Part shown: piece after piece, positions 33,854 through 42,723 of the stretch
How the letters are laid out: each line of letters begins with the position of its first letter
Position numbering within the stretch: the first letter of the stretch is position 1
From: an uncultured Lachnospiraceae bacterium
GTDB taxonomy: Bacteria; Bacillota; Clostridia; Lachnospirales; Lachnospiraceae
Length of the DNA: 64,000 nt
Direction of reading: 5' to 3'
Assembly (NCBI GenBank): GCA_902793335.1
Contig: CADBCZ010000005.1
Coordinates: forward strand, 1 to 64,000
Notes under the pieces: model-generated
Seen by the model: the letters and a program-made list of their open reading frames with translations, nothing else
The model's database searches: none
Told to the model about the DNA's origin: nothing
Position numbers and translations under genes: made by a program

Positions 33854-35119
33854 TCACCACTTCTCAATTCTTGCAAGATCTGTATTAGGATGATTACCAC
33901 ATCTACGATAATCATCAATATACACAGCAAGTCCGTATTTCTTTCTGACTTCCGAAAGACCAAGAGCCAATCTTACAAAGTAGTCTAATGTAGGCGTATT
34001 TTGTTTCGCAAAATATGACTTTGGAAGTGTATTCCACACACATTCCGAAAAACTCACACCATGAGATGCTATCTCATCAGCCTCTGAAAGTACCGCCTTA
34101 AGTGCTGCGTCCTCATCACTAAATCCATTAGGCTGAGCATTTTCAACACCTCCGACAAGACCGCAATGTACCTGTCCTTTTCCGAACACATCAACTGCCT
34201 CATATAACCTATGTTTCCACTCGTCATATCCGACAAGCCTTGCTTTTCCGGGGCATACCCACTTAAAAAGATCCTTATTCAAAACTTCAAGATCTGTAAC
34301 ATAACCGGTCATACCCGTTTCATCTCTAAGTCTTTCCAATTGGCGTTTGCTGAATCCACTTGCCACCAGCTTTGTAGGGAACTTTGATGAATGAATTGCT
34401 TTTCCCGCTGCCTGAAGCGTTTTTATATACAGTTCCACTTCATCATCAAAAATCTCTCTGCCTGAAAGAGTAGATCCCGAAGTCATATGAAACGAGGCGA
34501 AACGTCCTTTTTGTTTTAATGCCTCAGCAACCGTTTCCGTTACATCCTGAAAATATTTCTCATCACGGACTTCTCCGTCATCAAGCCTGTGACCTGCAAA
34601 AAGTGCGCAAAATTTACAACCTTCTCCCGGTGTATCCCAGAAATGACATTTCACCCCCGGAGTTATTGTTATTCGCTGAGGACGCGCGGTTGCAATCTCC
34701 CACATTGGTGTACCGTTAGAGGTAACTTTATCATAAAAATCAGGTTTTTCCCAAAACTCAACTTCCTCAAGTTTTTCGCCTTGATCAGTAATGTAGAGCT
34801 TACCGTTATCCGCATCAATTATATATGGTTCTCTATTCTTGTTCTGTGTTGTAAGAGCCGGACCACCACAGATTGTTGTACCATCCCGAAGTGTAAGCCC
34901 TATCGGAAACACAAACTTTTTCCCATCGGCAGTCATATAATCACTAGGCTCTACATGATGCTTATTTGGATCAACCAACTTTGCCGCCTCATCAGAATAA
35001 ACAAAGCCACGCCTATCCACATCGATTTTTAATACGGTGAATCTGTTAATATCACCATTATACCTATCCAAAACCTGTTCAAGCGAAGGTTCTTTTTCTC
35101 TCCAATTATTTTCACTCAT
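33854..35119 (-). CDS. Radical SAM protein B, unusual CX9CX2C cluster
   Basis: 421 residues. The Fe-S motif is CHFWDTPGEGCKFC, i.e. Cys-x9-Cys-x2-Cys in place of the usual CX3CX2C; the residues after it (FASFHMTSGSTLSG) resemble the SAM-binding GGE-type strand. An N-terminal beta-rich domain (about 1-130; VLKIDVDRRGFVYSDEAAKL) precedes it and the C-terminus holds VYIDDYRRCGNHPNTDLAR with a further Cys. It is related along its length to the protein at 38738-39994. The reaction is unknown. Placed in a sulfonate-type transporter operon, C-S bond cleavage is an appealing inference only. Confidence 0.8.
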   Translation of the reverse strand: MSENNWREKEPSLEQVLDRYNGDINRFTVLKIDVDRRGFVYSDEAAKLVDPNKHHVEPSDYMTADGKKFVFPIGLTLRDGTTICGGPALTTQNKNREPYIIDADNGKLYITDQGEKLEEVEFWEKPDFYDKVTSNGTPMWEIATARPQRITITPGVKCHFWDTPGEGCKFCALFAGHRLDDGEVRDEKYFQDVTETVAEALKQKGRFASFHMTSGSTLSGREIFDDEVELYIKTLQAAGKAIHSSKFPTKLVASGFSKRQLERLRDETGMTGYVTDLEVLNKDLFKWVCPGKARLVGYDEWKHRLYEAVDVFGKGQVHCGLVGGVENAQPNGFSDEDAALKAVLSEADEIASHGVSFSECVWNTLPKSYFAKQNTPTLDYFVRLALGLSEVRKKYGLAVYIDDYRRCGNHPNTDLARIEKW

Positions 35120-35142
35120 AACGTTTACTTCCTTATTAAAGA

Positions 35143-35916
35143 TTAGATAATATATTCGATATTAGCTATATTCTCCCCAAAGAACTCCTTATATATCTTT
35201 TTCCTGTAATAATCAAAATCATCACTAGTTCTTGATCGTGGTCTGGAAATATCAATCTTAAATTCTTTTTGTATAATTCCCGGTTTTGGCGACATAACCA
35301 CAACTTTATGACCAAGATATATAGCTTCATCGATATCGTGAGTAACAATTATCATGGTTGTCTTTTCTTTTTCCCATATATTTAACATCTCATTTTGAAG
35401 ATTAATCTTAGTAAATGCATCAAGAGCTCCGAAAGGTTCATCCAAAAGAAGTATTTTAGGTTTATTGATGAGCGTTCTTGCAATGCTAACTCTCTGTTTC
35501 ATACCACCCGACAATTGATCGGGAAGAGCATTTTCAAATCCTTTAAGTCCAACCAGTTCAATGTAATGATTGACAAGTTCCTTCTTTTCTTTCTTTGGAA
35601 TATCTTTTCTTGCAATACCAAATTCAATATTTTTATAAACACTCTTCCATGGAAACAGTCGTGCTTCCTGAAAAATCATTCCAACCTCAGTGCTGTCTAT
35701 CTCATAAGGTTTCTTTTCGTTTATTGTTATATCTCCCTCTGTAACATCCTCAAGTCCTATCAACAATTTTAGCAATGTACTCTTGCCACATCCGGAAGAC
35801 CCTACAACACTTACGATTTCTCCATCTTTAATGTTAAGATTAATGTCCTTTAATACCTCTATACCATCCTTATTTATAGAAAACACTTTTCTAACATTTT
35901 TTACTTCAAGTGCCAT
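35143..35916 (-). CDS. ABC transporter ATPase (SsuB/TauB type)
   Basis: About 257 residues. Walker A VVGSSGCGKSTLLKLL, Q-loop in VGMIFQEARLFPW, signature LSGGMKQRVSIARTL, Walker B ILLLDEPFGALD, H-loop IIVTHDIDEA. This is the ATPase of the nitrate/sulfonate/taurine family. It powers the permease encoded just upstream (11-bp overlap). GAGGTGG ribosome binding site. Confidence 0.92.
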   Translation of the reverse strand: MALEVKNVRKVFSINKDGIEVLKDINLNIKDGEIVSVVGSSGCGKSTLLKLLIGLEDVTEGDITINEKKPYEIDSTEVGMIFQEARLFPWKSVYKNIEFGIARKDIPKKEKKELVNHYIELVGLKGFENALPDQLSGGMKQRVSIARTLINKPKILLLDEPFGALDAFTKINLQNEMLNIWEKEKTTMIIVTHDIDEAIYLGHKVVVMSPKPGIIQKEFKIDISRPRSRTSDDFDYYRKKIYKEFFGENIANIEYII

Positions 35917-36712
35917 TCTTACCACCTCGACTCAATTCCCAAAAAATAATCTTATCCTGTAAAAACTGCATAAAAAGATCAATAAGCAATCCGATAATAC
36001 CAATTGCAATAATTCCTATAAACAACAATGCAGGTTTTGACATCTCCCTTGCATACATTATCAGATATCCTACACCAACCGATGAAGCGATCATTTCCGC
36101 AGCCACCACACAAGACCAAGCCGTACTGATTCCAAGTCTGAGTCCGGTGAATATTGATGGAAGTGCTGATGGTAGAATAATATCTTTTAATATAATAAAC
36201 TTTCCTTTTCCAAGAACCTTGGCCACTTCAATAAGCTTAGAATCCGCCTGTTTAATCCCGGTTATCGTGTTAAGAAGACACGGCCAGAAAGCTCCTATGA
36301 AGATCAATGCAATTTTAGAATCTTCACCTATTCCCAATGCTAATATAAACAAGGGAATGCAGGCTATTGGTGGAATCGGTCGCAAAACACCTATAAGCAG
36401 AATAAATGCTTGATCCAACTTGGAAAACAATCCCACCAAAATTCCCAGCACCACACCTGCCAAAGCTCCAATTACATATCCGTAGATGACTCTTACAAAG
36501 CTTACTGTAATATGTTTTAATAAACTTCCATCCTCTATTACTTTTGAAAACTGAAGATTAATCTTATGAGGTGTAGGAATAATCGATTGATTAAACCAGT
36601 TATTATCGCTTCCAACTGCCCATAACGCAATAATTAGTACAGGTAAGATAATTGAAATAATAAATGCTGTTATTCTATTGTCCGGTATTCTTTTACTATT
36701 AGACGATTTCAT
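35906..36712 (-). CDS. ABC transporter permease (SsuC/TauC type)
   Basis: 268 residues, six membrane segments of the BPD-transport-1 fold. The EAA-like loop for ATPase contact is seen around AKVLGKGKFIILKDIILPSA. FTGLRLGISTAWSCVVAAEM is typical for sulfonate/nitrate importers. Overlaps the next gene by 11 bp and the previous one by 4 bp (ATGA). Confidence 0.92.
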   Translation of the reverse strand: MKSSNSKRIPDNRITAFIISIILPVLIIALWAVGSDNNWFNQSIIPTPHKINLQFSKVIEDGSLLKHITVSFVRVIYGYVIGALAGVVLGILVGLFSKLDQAFILLIGVLRPIPPIACIPLFILALGIGEDSKIALIFIGAFWPCLLNTITGIKQADSKLIEVAKVLGKGKFIILKDIILPSALPSIFTGLRLGISTAWSCVVAAEMIASSVGVGYLIMYAREMSKPALLFIGIIAIGIIGLLIDLFMQFLQDKIIFWELSRGGKNGT

Positions 36713-37191
36713 TCTGTCTCCTCTGCATACTTATCCAAATGAACATACAATGGATATTTCTCCTTATGCTGTGCCTTTTGTACCGCAAAAGTCTGCTCAT
36801 ATATTTCAAGTGGTTCAATATAATATACAGCCACAAGATCGTTATCCTTTTCCCGCTCTTCATAAAGCCTGTAATATTTTTCAAACTCTTTGCCAAATAC
36901 TCTGCTTCTTATTGTTTTTCCCTTGATCACAAAACTTCTGTTATCAGCGCTTATAATTGTGACAGATATATTTTTATCAAACCATATGCTGTTTACCATA
37001 TTAATATTTGTCTGAGACTTTTCAAAAAACTCCAGATATATAAGCTGCCCATTCTCATCTACAGTCACCGACTGCTTTACAGCAGAATGAACCTCGCCCT
37101 GTGGAGAAATGCTCGCAATAACTTTAATAGTATCTTCTTTGGAAATTAAATCTTTTAATTCTTTACTAATTTCTGCTGACACAACATTCAC
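36709..37191 (-). CDS. PPOX-fold (pyridoxamine-phosphate-oxidase-like) protein 2
   Basis: 160 residues of the split beta-barrel, flavin-binding-like superfamily. IKVIASISPQGEVHSAVKQS and INMVNSIWFDKNISVTIISA are family-like strands. It is clearly related to the protein at 38267-38725 (shared VNSIWFDK/VNAIWFDK, EPLEIYEQTFAVQKAQHKE against EPVEVRNESFDYRKKKQEE). Such proteins bind FMN or heme; cofactor and reaction here are unknown. It may serve the radical SAM enzymes as electron donor. Four-base overlap with the permease gene. Confidence 0.75.
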   Translation of the reverse strand: MNVVSAEISKELKDLISKEDTIKVIASISPQGEVHSAVKQSVTVDENGQLIYLEFFEKSQTNINMVNSIWFDKNISVTIISADNRSFVIKGKTIRSRVFGKEFEKYYRLYEEREKDNDLVAVYYIEPLEIYEQTFAVQKAQHKEKYPLYVHLDKYAEETE

Positions 37192-37203
37192 CTCTGTCTG
37201 TTT

Positions 37204-38247
37204 TTATTTCTTCACTTCGTTGATAAATGTAGAATTTGTATGTTTCTCAATAAGATCTTCAACTTCCTCATCAAGAATTTCCTGATCAAGTAAGAACTTT
37301 TGAGTTTCTGTAATAGAAGTAATATCTTCATCCGTAAGATCAACCACAACTTCAACTTTATCCAGCAACTGTGATACTATCTCCTCATCCCAATCAAGCT
37401 GTTTTGAAAAAAATGCAACAGCTTCTTCTTTGTTATTATTAATATAGTCAACTGTCTTATACAATGTCTCAACTAAAGCCTCGGTAATCTCAGGATTATC
37501 GTTAATAAACTCATTCTTCGCAACAAAATATGTTGTGAGTGGATGACCTGTACCATCACCTATCTGTTTTACTGTTCCTTCTTCAAGGGCCTGGGCAAGA
37601 GAACTCCATGGGCCAAAATACGCATCAAGTTCACCGCTTCCAATTGCAGTCAACGCTTCACCGTAAGCTGCATCGCCAAGATTTGTAAATGAGACCTCTG
37701 AAACATCAATTCCGTTATCATCCAAAATTCCGATAAATGATTTATGAGAAAATGTTCCTATTCCCACACCGATGTTTTTCCCTTTAAGGTCTGCTGGTGA
37801 GTTGATGTCCGAATCAGCAGCAACAACTGTAATATATGATTTTTCCTGTTTCATTGTGGTTGCAAGAATACTTGTATCAACGCCATTAGCATTTCCTGTA
37901 ATGAACGGCTGATCACCAAGTGAAAGCTCTATGTCAAGTTCTCCTGCTGTTATTGCCTCATTTGCTACAGGACCATTTTCAAATGGAATCAGTTCAATGT
38001 TAACATCATCACCCAGTTTACCAATAACTTCATCCCAGATACCAAACTCCTGCGCAGCCTGGAATAATGTACCCTGAATATTGTATGCCCAATATGACAC
38101 TCTTACATTTTTTCCTTCAGAAGCATGCTCAGTAGCTGCACTTGACTTGCTGACAGCTGTTGCATCCTCACTACCGCATCCTGTTACTGCTCCTACAGTT
38201 AATGTTGCTATTACCAATAAAGCCAGTACTTTCTTAAATTTATTCAT
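37204..38247 (-). CDS. Substrate-binding lipoprotein (SsuA/TauA type)
   Basis: About 347 residues from the ATG at 38247 (GAGGAG upstream; the longer frame overlaps the previous gene). Lipobox in VGAVTGCGSED. The fold is the two-lobed NMT1/SsuA type: VSYWAYNIQGTLFQAAQEFG, ELDIELSLGDQPFITGNANG, KGKNIGVGIGTFSHKSFIG. The family binds sulfonates, nitrate or thiamine precursors; the ligand is not readable, though the sulfur context favours an organosulfur compound. Confidence 0.9.
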   Translation of the reverse strand: MNKFKKVLALLVIATLTVGAVTGCGSEDATAVSKSSAATEHASEGKNVRVSYWAYNIQGTLFQAAQEFGIWDEVIGKLGDDVNIELIPFENGPVANEAITAGELDIELSLGDQPFITGNANGVDTSILATTMKQEKSYITVVAADSDINSPADLKGKNIGVGIGTFSHKSFIGILDDNGIDVSEVSFTNLGDAAYGEALTAIGSGELDAYFGPWSSLAQALEEGTVKQIGDGTGHPLTTYFVAKNEFINDNPEITEALVETLYKTVDYINNNKEEAVAFFSKQLDWDEEIVSQLLDKVEVVVDLTDEDITSITETQKFLLDQEILDEEVEDLIEKHTNSTFINEVKK

Positions 38248-38266
38248 ATTTTTTCTCCTCTTTTCA

Positions 38267-38725
38267 TTATTTGACTGCCCTATCCAAATGTTTAAGGAAT
38301 GGATAATCCTCTTCCTGTTTCTTCTTTCGGTAATCAAAACTTTCATTTCTTACCTCAACAGGCTCAATCACCCATATGGCATTCAGATCAAAGTCTCTGT
38401 CTTTCTTTAATTTTTTGTATACCTCTTCAAATTCTTTTCCCTGTGTTATGCTCTCTTTGGCTTTTGCTATGATTTCATAACTTCTTTTATCTTCAGTCAA
38501 AACATTGACTGTTATATACTTATCAAACCAAATAGCATTCACTAACGCTTCATTTATTCTTGATGATTCTAAAATGTCATTAAATACAATATCCCCATCC
38601 TCATTTACATGAAGCGATCCTTTATAAACGGTATGCGGAACTCCTGATTTAAGTACCGCTGTCACAGATTTAAGACTTGTAGGGTTATTAATATCTTCTT
38701 TTAATACGTTGTCGATAATACTCAT
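38267..38725 (-). CDS. PPOX-fold (pyridoxamine-phosphate-oxidase-like) protein 1
   Basis: 152 residues, paralogue of the protein at 36709-37191. LKSVTAVLKSGVPHTVYKGS and INEALVNAIWFDKYITVNVL are the split-barrel strands, with a conserved C-terminal region HLDRAVK/HLDKYAEE. It comes 12 bp after radical SAM gene A and 19 bp before the binding-protein gene. Each radical SAM gene in the operon thus has one PPOX partner in the same unit. Function unknown; flavin or heme binding would be expected. Confidence 0.75.
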   Translation of the reverse strand: MSIIDNVLKEDINNPTSLKSVTAVLKSGVPHTVYKGSLHVNEDGDIVFNDILESSRINEALVNAIWFDKYITVNVLTEDKRSYEIIAKAKESITQGKEFEEVYKKLKKDRDFDLNAIWVIEPVEVRNESFDYRKKKQEEDYPFLKHLDRAVK

Positions 38726-38737
38726 TTCCTACTCCTC

Positions 38738-39994
38738 CTATACTCTCAAAAGGTCTAATCCCGGGTGCATTCCACATCTTCTGTAATCGTCAGTGTATCT
38801 GCCTACGTTATATTTGTGATGAAGTTCATCAAACTTGTTATATACACTTACGAAGTACTCTAGTGATGGGTTATACTGATTCTGAAATACCGAACCCGGA
38901 GCCGGTCTCCAAACGTTTGCCGCAAGAGAAATGCCATTCTCGACAATTGTTTCAGCCTCTTCTGTGATTACCTTAAATGCTTCCTCCTCAGAAACAAAGC
39001 CATTCGGTGAAGCAAGCTCCACACCTAGAACCATACCTGATGAAACATTTCCCTTTCCAAAATAATCAATTGAAGCAACCAGTCTTCTCTTCCATTCATC
39101 ATATCCGATATAGTGATTCTTTCCTTCACATATCCACGCAAACTTCTCTCTGTCCAACACTTCAATATCAGTTGTATAATGCATTAGTTTTGTTTCATTT
39201 ACCAGGCGTTCTAACTGTCTTTCATCAAAAGCCGAGCTTATTAACTGACTCGGATATCTCTTTCCATCCTCAAACAAATCACCTATTGCTTTTATCAATT
39301 CAATATAAGCATCTAACTCATCATCAAGCACGTTATCACCTGAAAGAATTGAACCTCCTGTGAACATAAAACCTGAAAATCTGCCCTCTTGTTTTAATGC
39401 TTCTTTGACCGCTTCAACAATGTATTTCACGTTGTATCGCTCTTCTTTTAGCTTCTGTTTTAGATAATTAGGAGTAAGTGGACAATATTTACATCCACCA
39501 CCATTTCTGTCCCAGAAGTGACAGTATTGATTAAGAACGACATCAATACGCTGTGGACGTGACGAAATATATTTTGTTAACGGTTCTCCGTTTGAAGCTA
39601 GCTTATTGTAATAATCCGGCTTAACAAAATACGAAACCTCTGCAAGTTTTCTTCCTTCGTCTGTAATCCAAATACGATCATCAATTACATCAACCACATA
39701 AGGGTCTCTTTTTTGATTTTCAAAATCATAATCATATGAAACTATAAGGTACGAGCCATCCTTTAATATAAGTCCTTCCGGGAAATATCTCTGCTCGATT
39801 CTAAATCCCTGTTGTCCGTCACTTTGAACCTGATGAATATTCGGATCAATTTTACTTTGTGCAGCTTCAGTATATATGACCCCTCTACGTTGTACATCAA
39901 TCTTCAATATCAATAGTTTCGGAAAACTCGGAAATTTGGCTGCAACTTCATCAAGACTTAACTCTTTCTTTCTCCATTCCAAATCTCTTGCCAT
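38738..39994 (-). CDS. Radical SAM protein A, unusual CX9CX2C cluster
   Basis: 418 residues. Cluster motif CHFWDRNGGGCKYC (Cys-x9-Cys-x2-Cys), followed by FSGFMFTGGSILSGDN. N-terminal domain LILKIDVQRRGVIYTEAAQS and C-terminal YTDDYRRCGMHPGLDLLRV match those of radical SAM B, so the two are paralogues. It lies 23 bp after metK with no terminator between, so the SAM synthetase and the SAM-dependent enzymes are probably one transcript. The substrate is unknown. Confidence 0.8.
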   Translation of the reverse strand: MARDLEWRKKELSLDEVAAKFPSFPKLLILKIDVQRRGVIYTEAAQSKIDPNIHQVQSDGQQGFRIEQRYFPEGLILKDGSYLIVSYDYDFENQKRDPYVVDVIDDRIWITDEGRKLAEVSYFVKPDYYNKLASNGEPLTKYISSRPQRIDVVLNQYCHFWDRNGGGCKYCPLTPNYLKQKLKEERYNVKYIVEAVKEALKQEGRFSGFMFTGGSILSGDNVLDDELDAYIELIKAIGDLFEDGKRYPSQLISSAFDERQLERLVNETKLMHYTTDIEVLDREKFAWICEGKNHYIGYDEWKRRLVASIDYFGKGNVSSGMVLGVELASPNGFVSEEEAFKVITEEAETIVENGISLAANVWRPAPGSVFQNQYNPSLEYFVSVYNKFDELHHKYNVGRYTDDYRRCGMHPGLDLLRV

Positions 39995-40017
39995 ACATTT
40001 TTCCTCAACAATCTATC

Positions 40018-41199
40018 TTATAAATATTTTTTAATCTCATCTACTTTATCAAGTTGCTCCCAAGGAAGACTAATATCAGTTCTTCCAAAATGACCATAAG
40101 CCGCCGTCTGCTTATATATAGGTCTGCGCAGATCAAGAGCATCTATAATTGCTGCAGGTCTTAAGTCAAATACCTTATTTATTATGTCTACGATTTTTTC
40201 GTCATCTATCTTACCTGTTCCAAAAGTCTCAACAGCAACAGAAACCGGTTTTGCAACTCCGATAGCATATGCAAATTCCACCTCAAGTCGGCTAGCAACG
40301 CCTGCTGCAACTAAATTCTTTGCAACCCATCTTGCTGCATATGCTGCAGAACGATCAACCTTTGTAGGATCCTTGCCTGAAAACGCTCCACCGCCATGAC
40401 GTCCTGTTCCACCGTATGTATCTACGATAATCTTTCTTCCTGTAAGCCCTGCATCTCCCTGCGGTCCACCGATAACAAATCTTCCTGTCGGATTAACATA
40501 GTAGATAGTGTCATCATCCAACAATTCATTCGGAATTACAGGTTTTATTACCTTTTCAATAATATCTTTACGAATCTGTTCTAAACCGACTTCTTCAGCA
40601 TGCTGTGTTGAGATTACGATTGTATGAATTCTCTTTACAGTCTGTCCGTCTTCTGCAAACTCTACTGTAACCTGACTCTTTCCATCAGGTCTTAAATAAT
40701 CAAGCGTTCCGTCTTTTCTTACCTTTGCAAGCTGTCTTGTAAGTCTGTGTGCAAATGAAATTGCAGGTGGAAGATATTCAGGTGTCTCATCCGTTGCATA
40801 ACCAAATATTATTCCCTGATCACCTGCTCCCGTTCCGAAATCCTCTGTTACACCTTCCTGCTTTGACTCGTATGCCTTATCGACACCAAGTGCAATATCT
40901 GCCGACTGCTCATCAATAGATGTCAGCACTGCGATTGAATCTGCATTATAACCATCAACGTTATTCACATATCCTATCTCTTTAATAGTATCTCTTGCTA
41001 CTTTTGCAATATCAACATACGCATTTGTTGATATCTCTCCAACGATAAGTGCAAGACCTGTTGCAACAGTTGTTTCTGCCGCTACTCTTGAATCAGGATC
41101 CTGTGCAATCAATGCATCTAAAATTGCATCTGATATCTGATCCGCTATTTTATCCGGATGTCCTTCTGTTACTGATTCCGATGTAAATAATTTTCCCAT
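40018..41199 (-). CDS. metK: S-adenosylmethionine synthetase
   Basis: 393 residues, full length. Motifs: [38 protein letters not shown] and the P-loop-like [20 protein letters not shown]. It makes SAM from methionine and ATP. It heads the radical SAM/transporter operon, linking methionine sulfur to radical chemistry. No SAM riboswitch was seen in the leader although many Clostridial metK genes have one. Confidence 0.95.
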   Translation of the reverse strand: MGKLFTSESVTEGHPDKIADQISDAILDALIAQDPDSRVAAETTVATGLALIVGEISTNAYVDIAKVARDTIKEIGYVNNVDGYNADSIAVLTSIDEQSADIALGVDKAYESKQEGVTEDFGTGAGDQGIIFGYATDETPEYLPPAISFAHRLTRQLAKVRKDGTLDYLRPDGKSQVTVEFAEDGQTVKRIHTIVISTQHAEEVGLEQIRKDIIEKVIKPVIPNELLDDDTIYYVNPTGRFVIGGPQGDAGLTGRKIIVDTYGGTGRHGGGAFSGKDPTKVDRSAAYAARWVAKNLVAAGVASRLEVEFAYAIGVAKPVSVAVETFGTGKIDDEKIVDIINKVFDLRPAAIIDALDLRRPIYKQTAAYGHFGRTDISLPWEQLDKVDEIKKYL

Positions 41200-41610
41200 T
41201 TATCTATCTCCTTAATCCATTTAATTATTAATAATCGACATTTCATATTTTATTGACCTATTTAATAATTCAACACATCGTTATACCGCCTGCTGAAAGA
41301 TAAATACCATTCATTCTTTTCTCTTTCCTCCAAATTTCTCATTTGTTTTTTGTTGTGCTCATTTTATTTTTTAAACAACGCATTTTCAATCTCAAATCAA
41401 GAAAACGATTGCATACCCTTTCTGTTATTTCTATATTTGCCTACACTTCACGTATACTTTTAATAAAAAAACCAAACTAAACACACCAAGTTATGAAAAC
41501 GTATTCAGCCTTACAATTCCTATATTTAAGCACGTTTTCCATAAAGCCATTTTTGTATTTCATTTTTTAAGTCATATTTGTATTTCACTTTTTATTTCTG
41601 TCCAATAAAA
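41200..41610. other. Long metK leader with LacI-type operator-like sites
   Basis: About 410 bp without a gene. It contains TGAAAACGTATTCA (41494-41507), a near-perfect LacI/CcpA-type palindrome, plus half-site-like GAAAACGATTGC (41401-41412) and CACGTTTTCC (41531-41540). A LacI-family gene lies directly next to it. The metK-proximal part is AT-rich with no clear promoter. No riboswitch, tRNA or small ORF could be supported. Confidence 0.45.
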
Positions 41611-41634
41611 AAAAGGAGTATTCGACTCCTTTTT
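41611..41634 (-). terminator. Terminator after the LacI-family gene
   Basis: AAAAGGAGT-attcg-ACTCCTTTT, a 9-bp perfect stem with T-runs on both sides, so it can act in both directions. It ends the siroheme/regulator unit and isolates metK. Confidence 0.85.
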
Positions 41635-41638
41635 TCTC

Positions 41639-42715
41639 TTATATACAATAATCACTCCACACACTTTCTGATACATGTTGGCAGCTTTCCCTGATAATTA
41701 ACTTACTTTCCACTTCCATCCTGACAACACTGCTATGTCCGCCATATATTCTATCAAGCAACAGTTTTACAGCCATTCGTCCCATCTCATCTCTTGGGAT
41801 TCTGACAGTTGTAAGCATAGGCTTCGAAAACTGAGCCTCCTCTATATCATCACTTGAAATGATTGACGGACGCGGATAATGCTTCTTAAATTTTGCCAAA
41901 CATTTCAACATTCCTATCGCAGTTATATCATTAGCACAATATATGCCTGTAGGACATTCATCCGACTGCAAAAACTTAAGCATACTTTCATAACCTGAGG
42001 ATTCAGTATGCCGTGTCGCGATAACGTACTGTGGCATAAGTTCCATACCATAATGATTTAAAGTTTCCAAATAACCTGAATACCTGACTTCATTTTTACA
42101 TTCACCGACATAGCCTATCTTCTTATGTCCGAGAGAATATAAATATTCCACTGCCATTGATGCTATCTTTTTACCATCACAAAGAACTTCGTCTACCGGA
42201 TATTCAGCAGAATTTCGGTTTACCAGAACAACATTACCAAAAACCTTTGAAAACTGTTCTATAGCTTTCTTATTACAGCGTCCAAGTATTATCAACCCAT
42301 CGGATTTTCCTCCGGTCTCCTCAAACATATCCGTAATAATGCGATTGATATTTTCTACATCGCATCTGGTATCATTTGAGAATAAAGATCTGTACCACAG
42401 ATTAGACAGTATAGACCCACTCTTATGTATCTCTGATTCTATTACGCGTAATATTTCTGAAAAAAACGGATCTGTCTGATTTGTATCTGCTCTTGTCATA
42501 AGAACATTTATATATATAACTTTGCTTTCCGTTCCACTTTTCCCAAGTTTCAAATTTCTGGCTGCCATATTGGGAGTATAATTAAGTTCTATGGCCGCTT
42601 TCCATACACGGTCACGTAGTCCCTGTTTAGAGCATCTGTAATCAGGATTGTTAAGTATACGCGAAACCGTCGCAGGCGAAACTCCGACCATAGTTGCAAT
42701 CTTCTTAATAGACAT
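41639..42715 (-). CDS. LacI-family transcriptional regulator
   Basis: 358 residues. HTH at the N-terminus (SIKKIATMVGVSPATVSRIL) and hinge (RDRVWKAAIELNYTPNMAAR). The periplasmic-binding-like effector domain follows, with VEYLYSLGHKKIGYVGE and PSIISSDDIEEAQFSKP. The ligand is not known; family members bind sugars or nucleosides. The gene is 8 bp after hemL at the end of the siroheme operon and next to operator-like sites before metK. Whether it controls sulfur, siroheme or a carbon source is open. Confidence 0.88.
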   Translation of the reverse strand: MSIKKIATMVGVSPATVSRILNNPDYRCSKQGLRDRVWKAAIELNYTPNMAARNLKLGKSGTESKVIYINVLMTRADTNQTDPFFSEILRVIESEIHKSGSILSNLWYRSLFSNDTRCDVENINRIITDMFEETGGKSDGLIILGRCNKKAIEQFSKVFGNVVLVNRNSAEYPVDEVLCDGKKIASMAVEYLYSLGHKKIGYVGECKNEVRYSGYLETLNHYGMELMPQYVIATRHTESSGYESMLKFLQSDECPTGIYCANDITAIGMLKCLAKFKKHYPRPSIISSDDIEEAQFSKPMLTTVRIPRDEMGRMAVKLLLDRIYGGHSSVVRMEVESKLIIRESCQHVSESVWSDYCI

Positions 42716-42723
42716 ATTTCACC

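Noticed and set aside
41200-41340. SAM-I riboswitch upstream of metK
   Set aside because: The minus-strand leader lacks the conserved SAM-I core and the P1 helix; sequence is AT-rich with no matching fold by eye. A covariance-model search would settle it.
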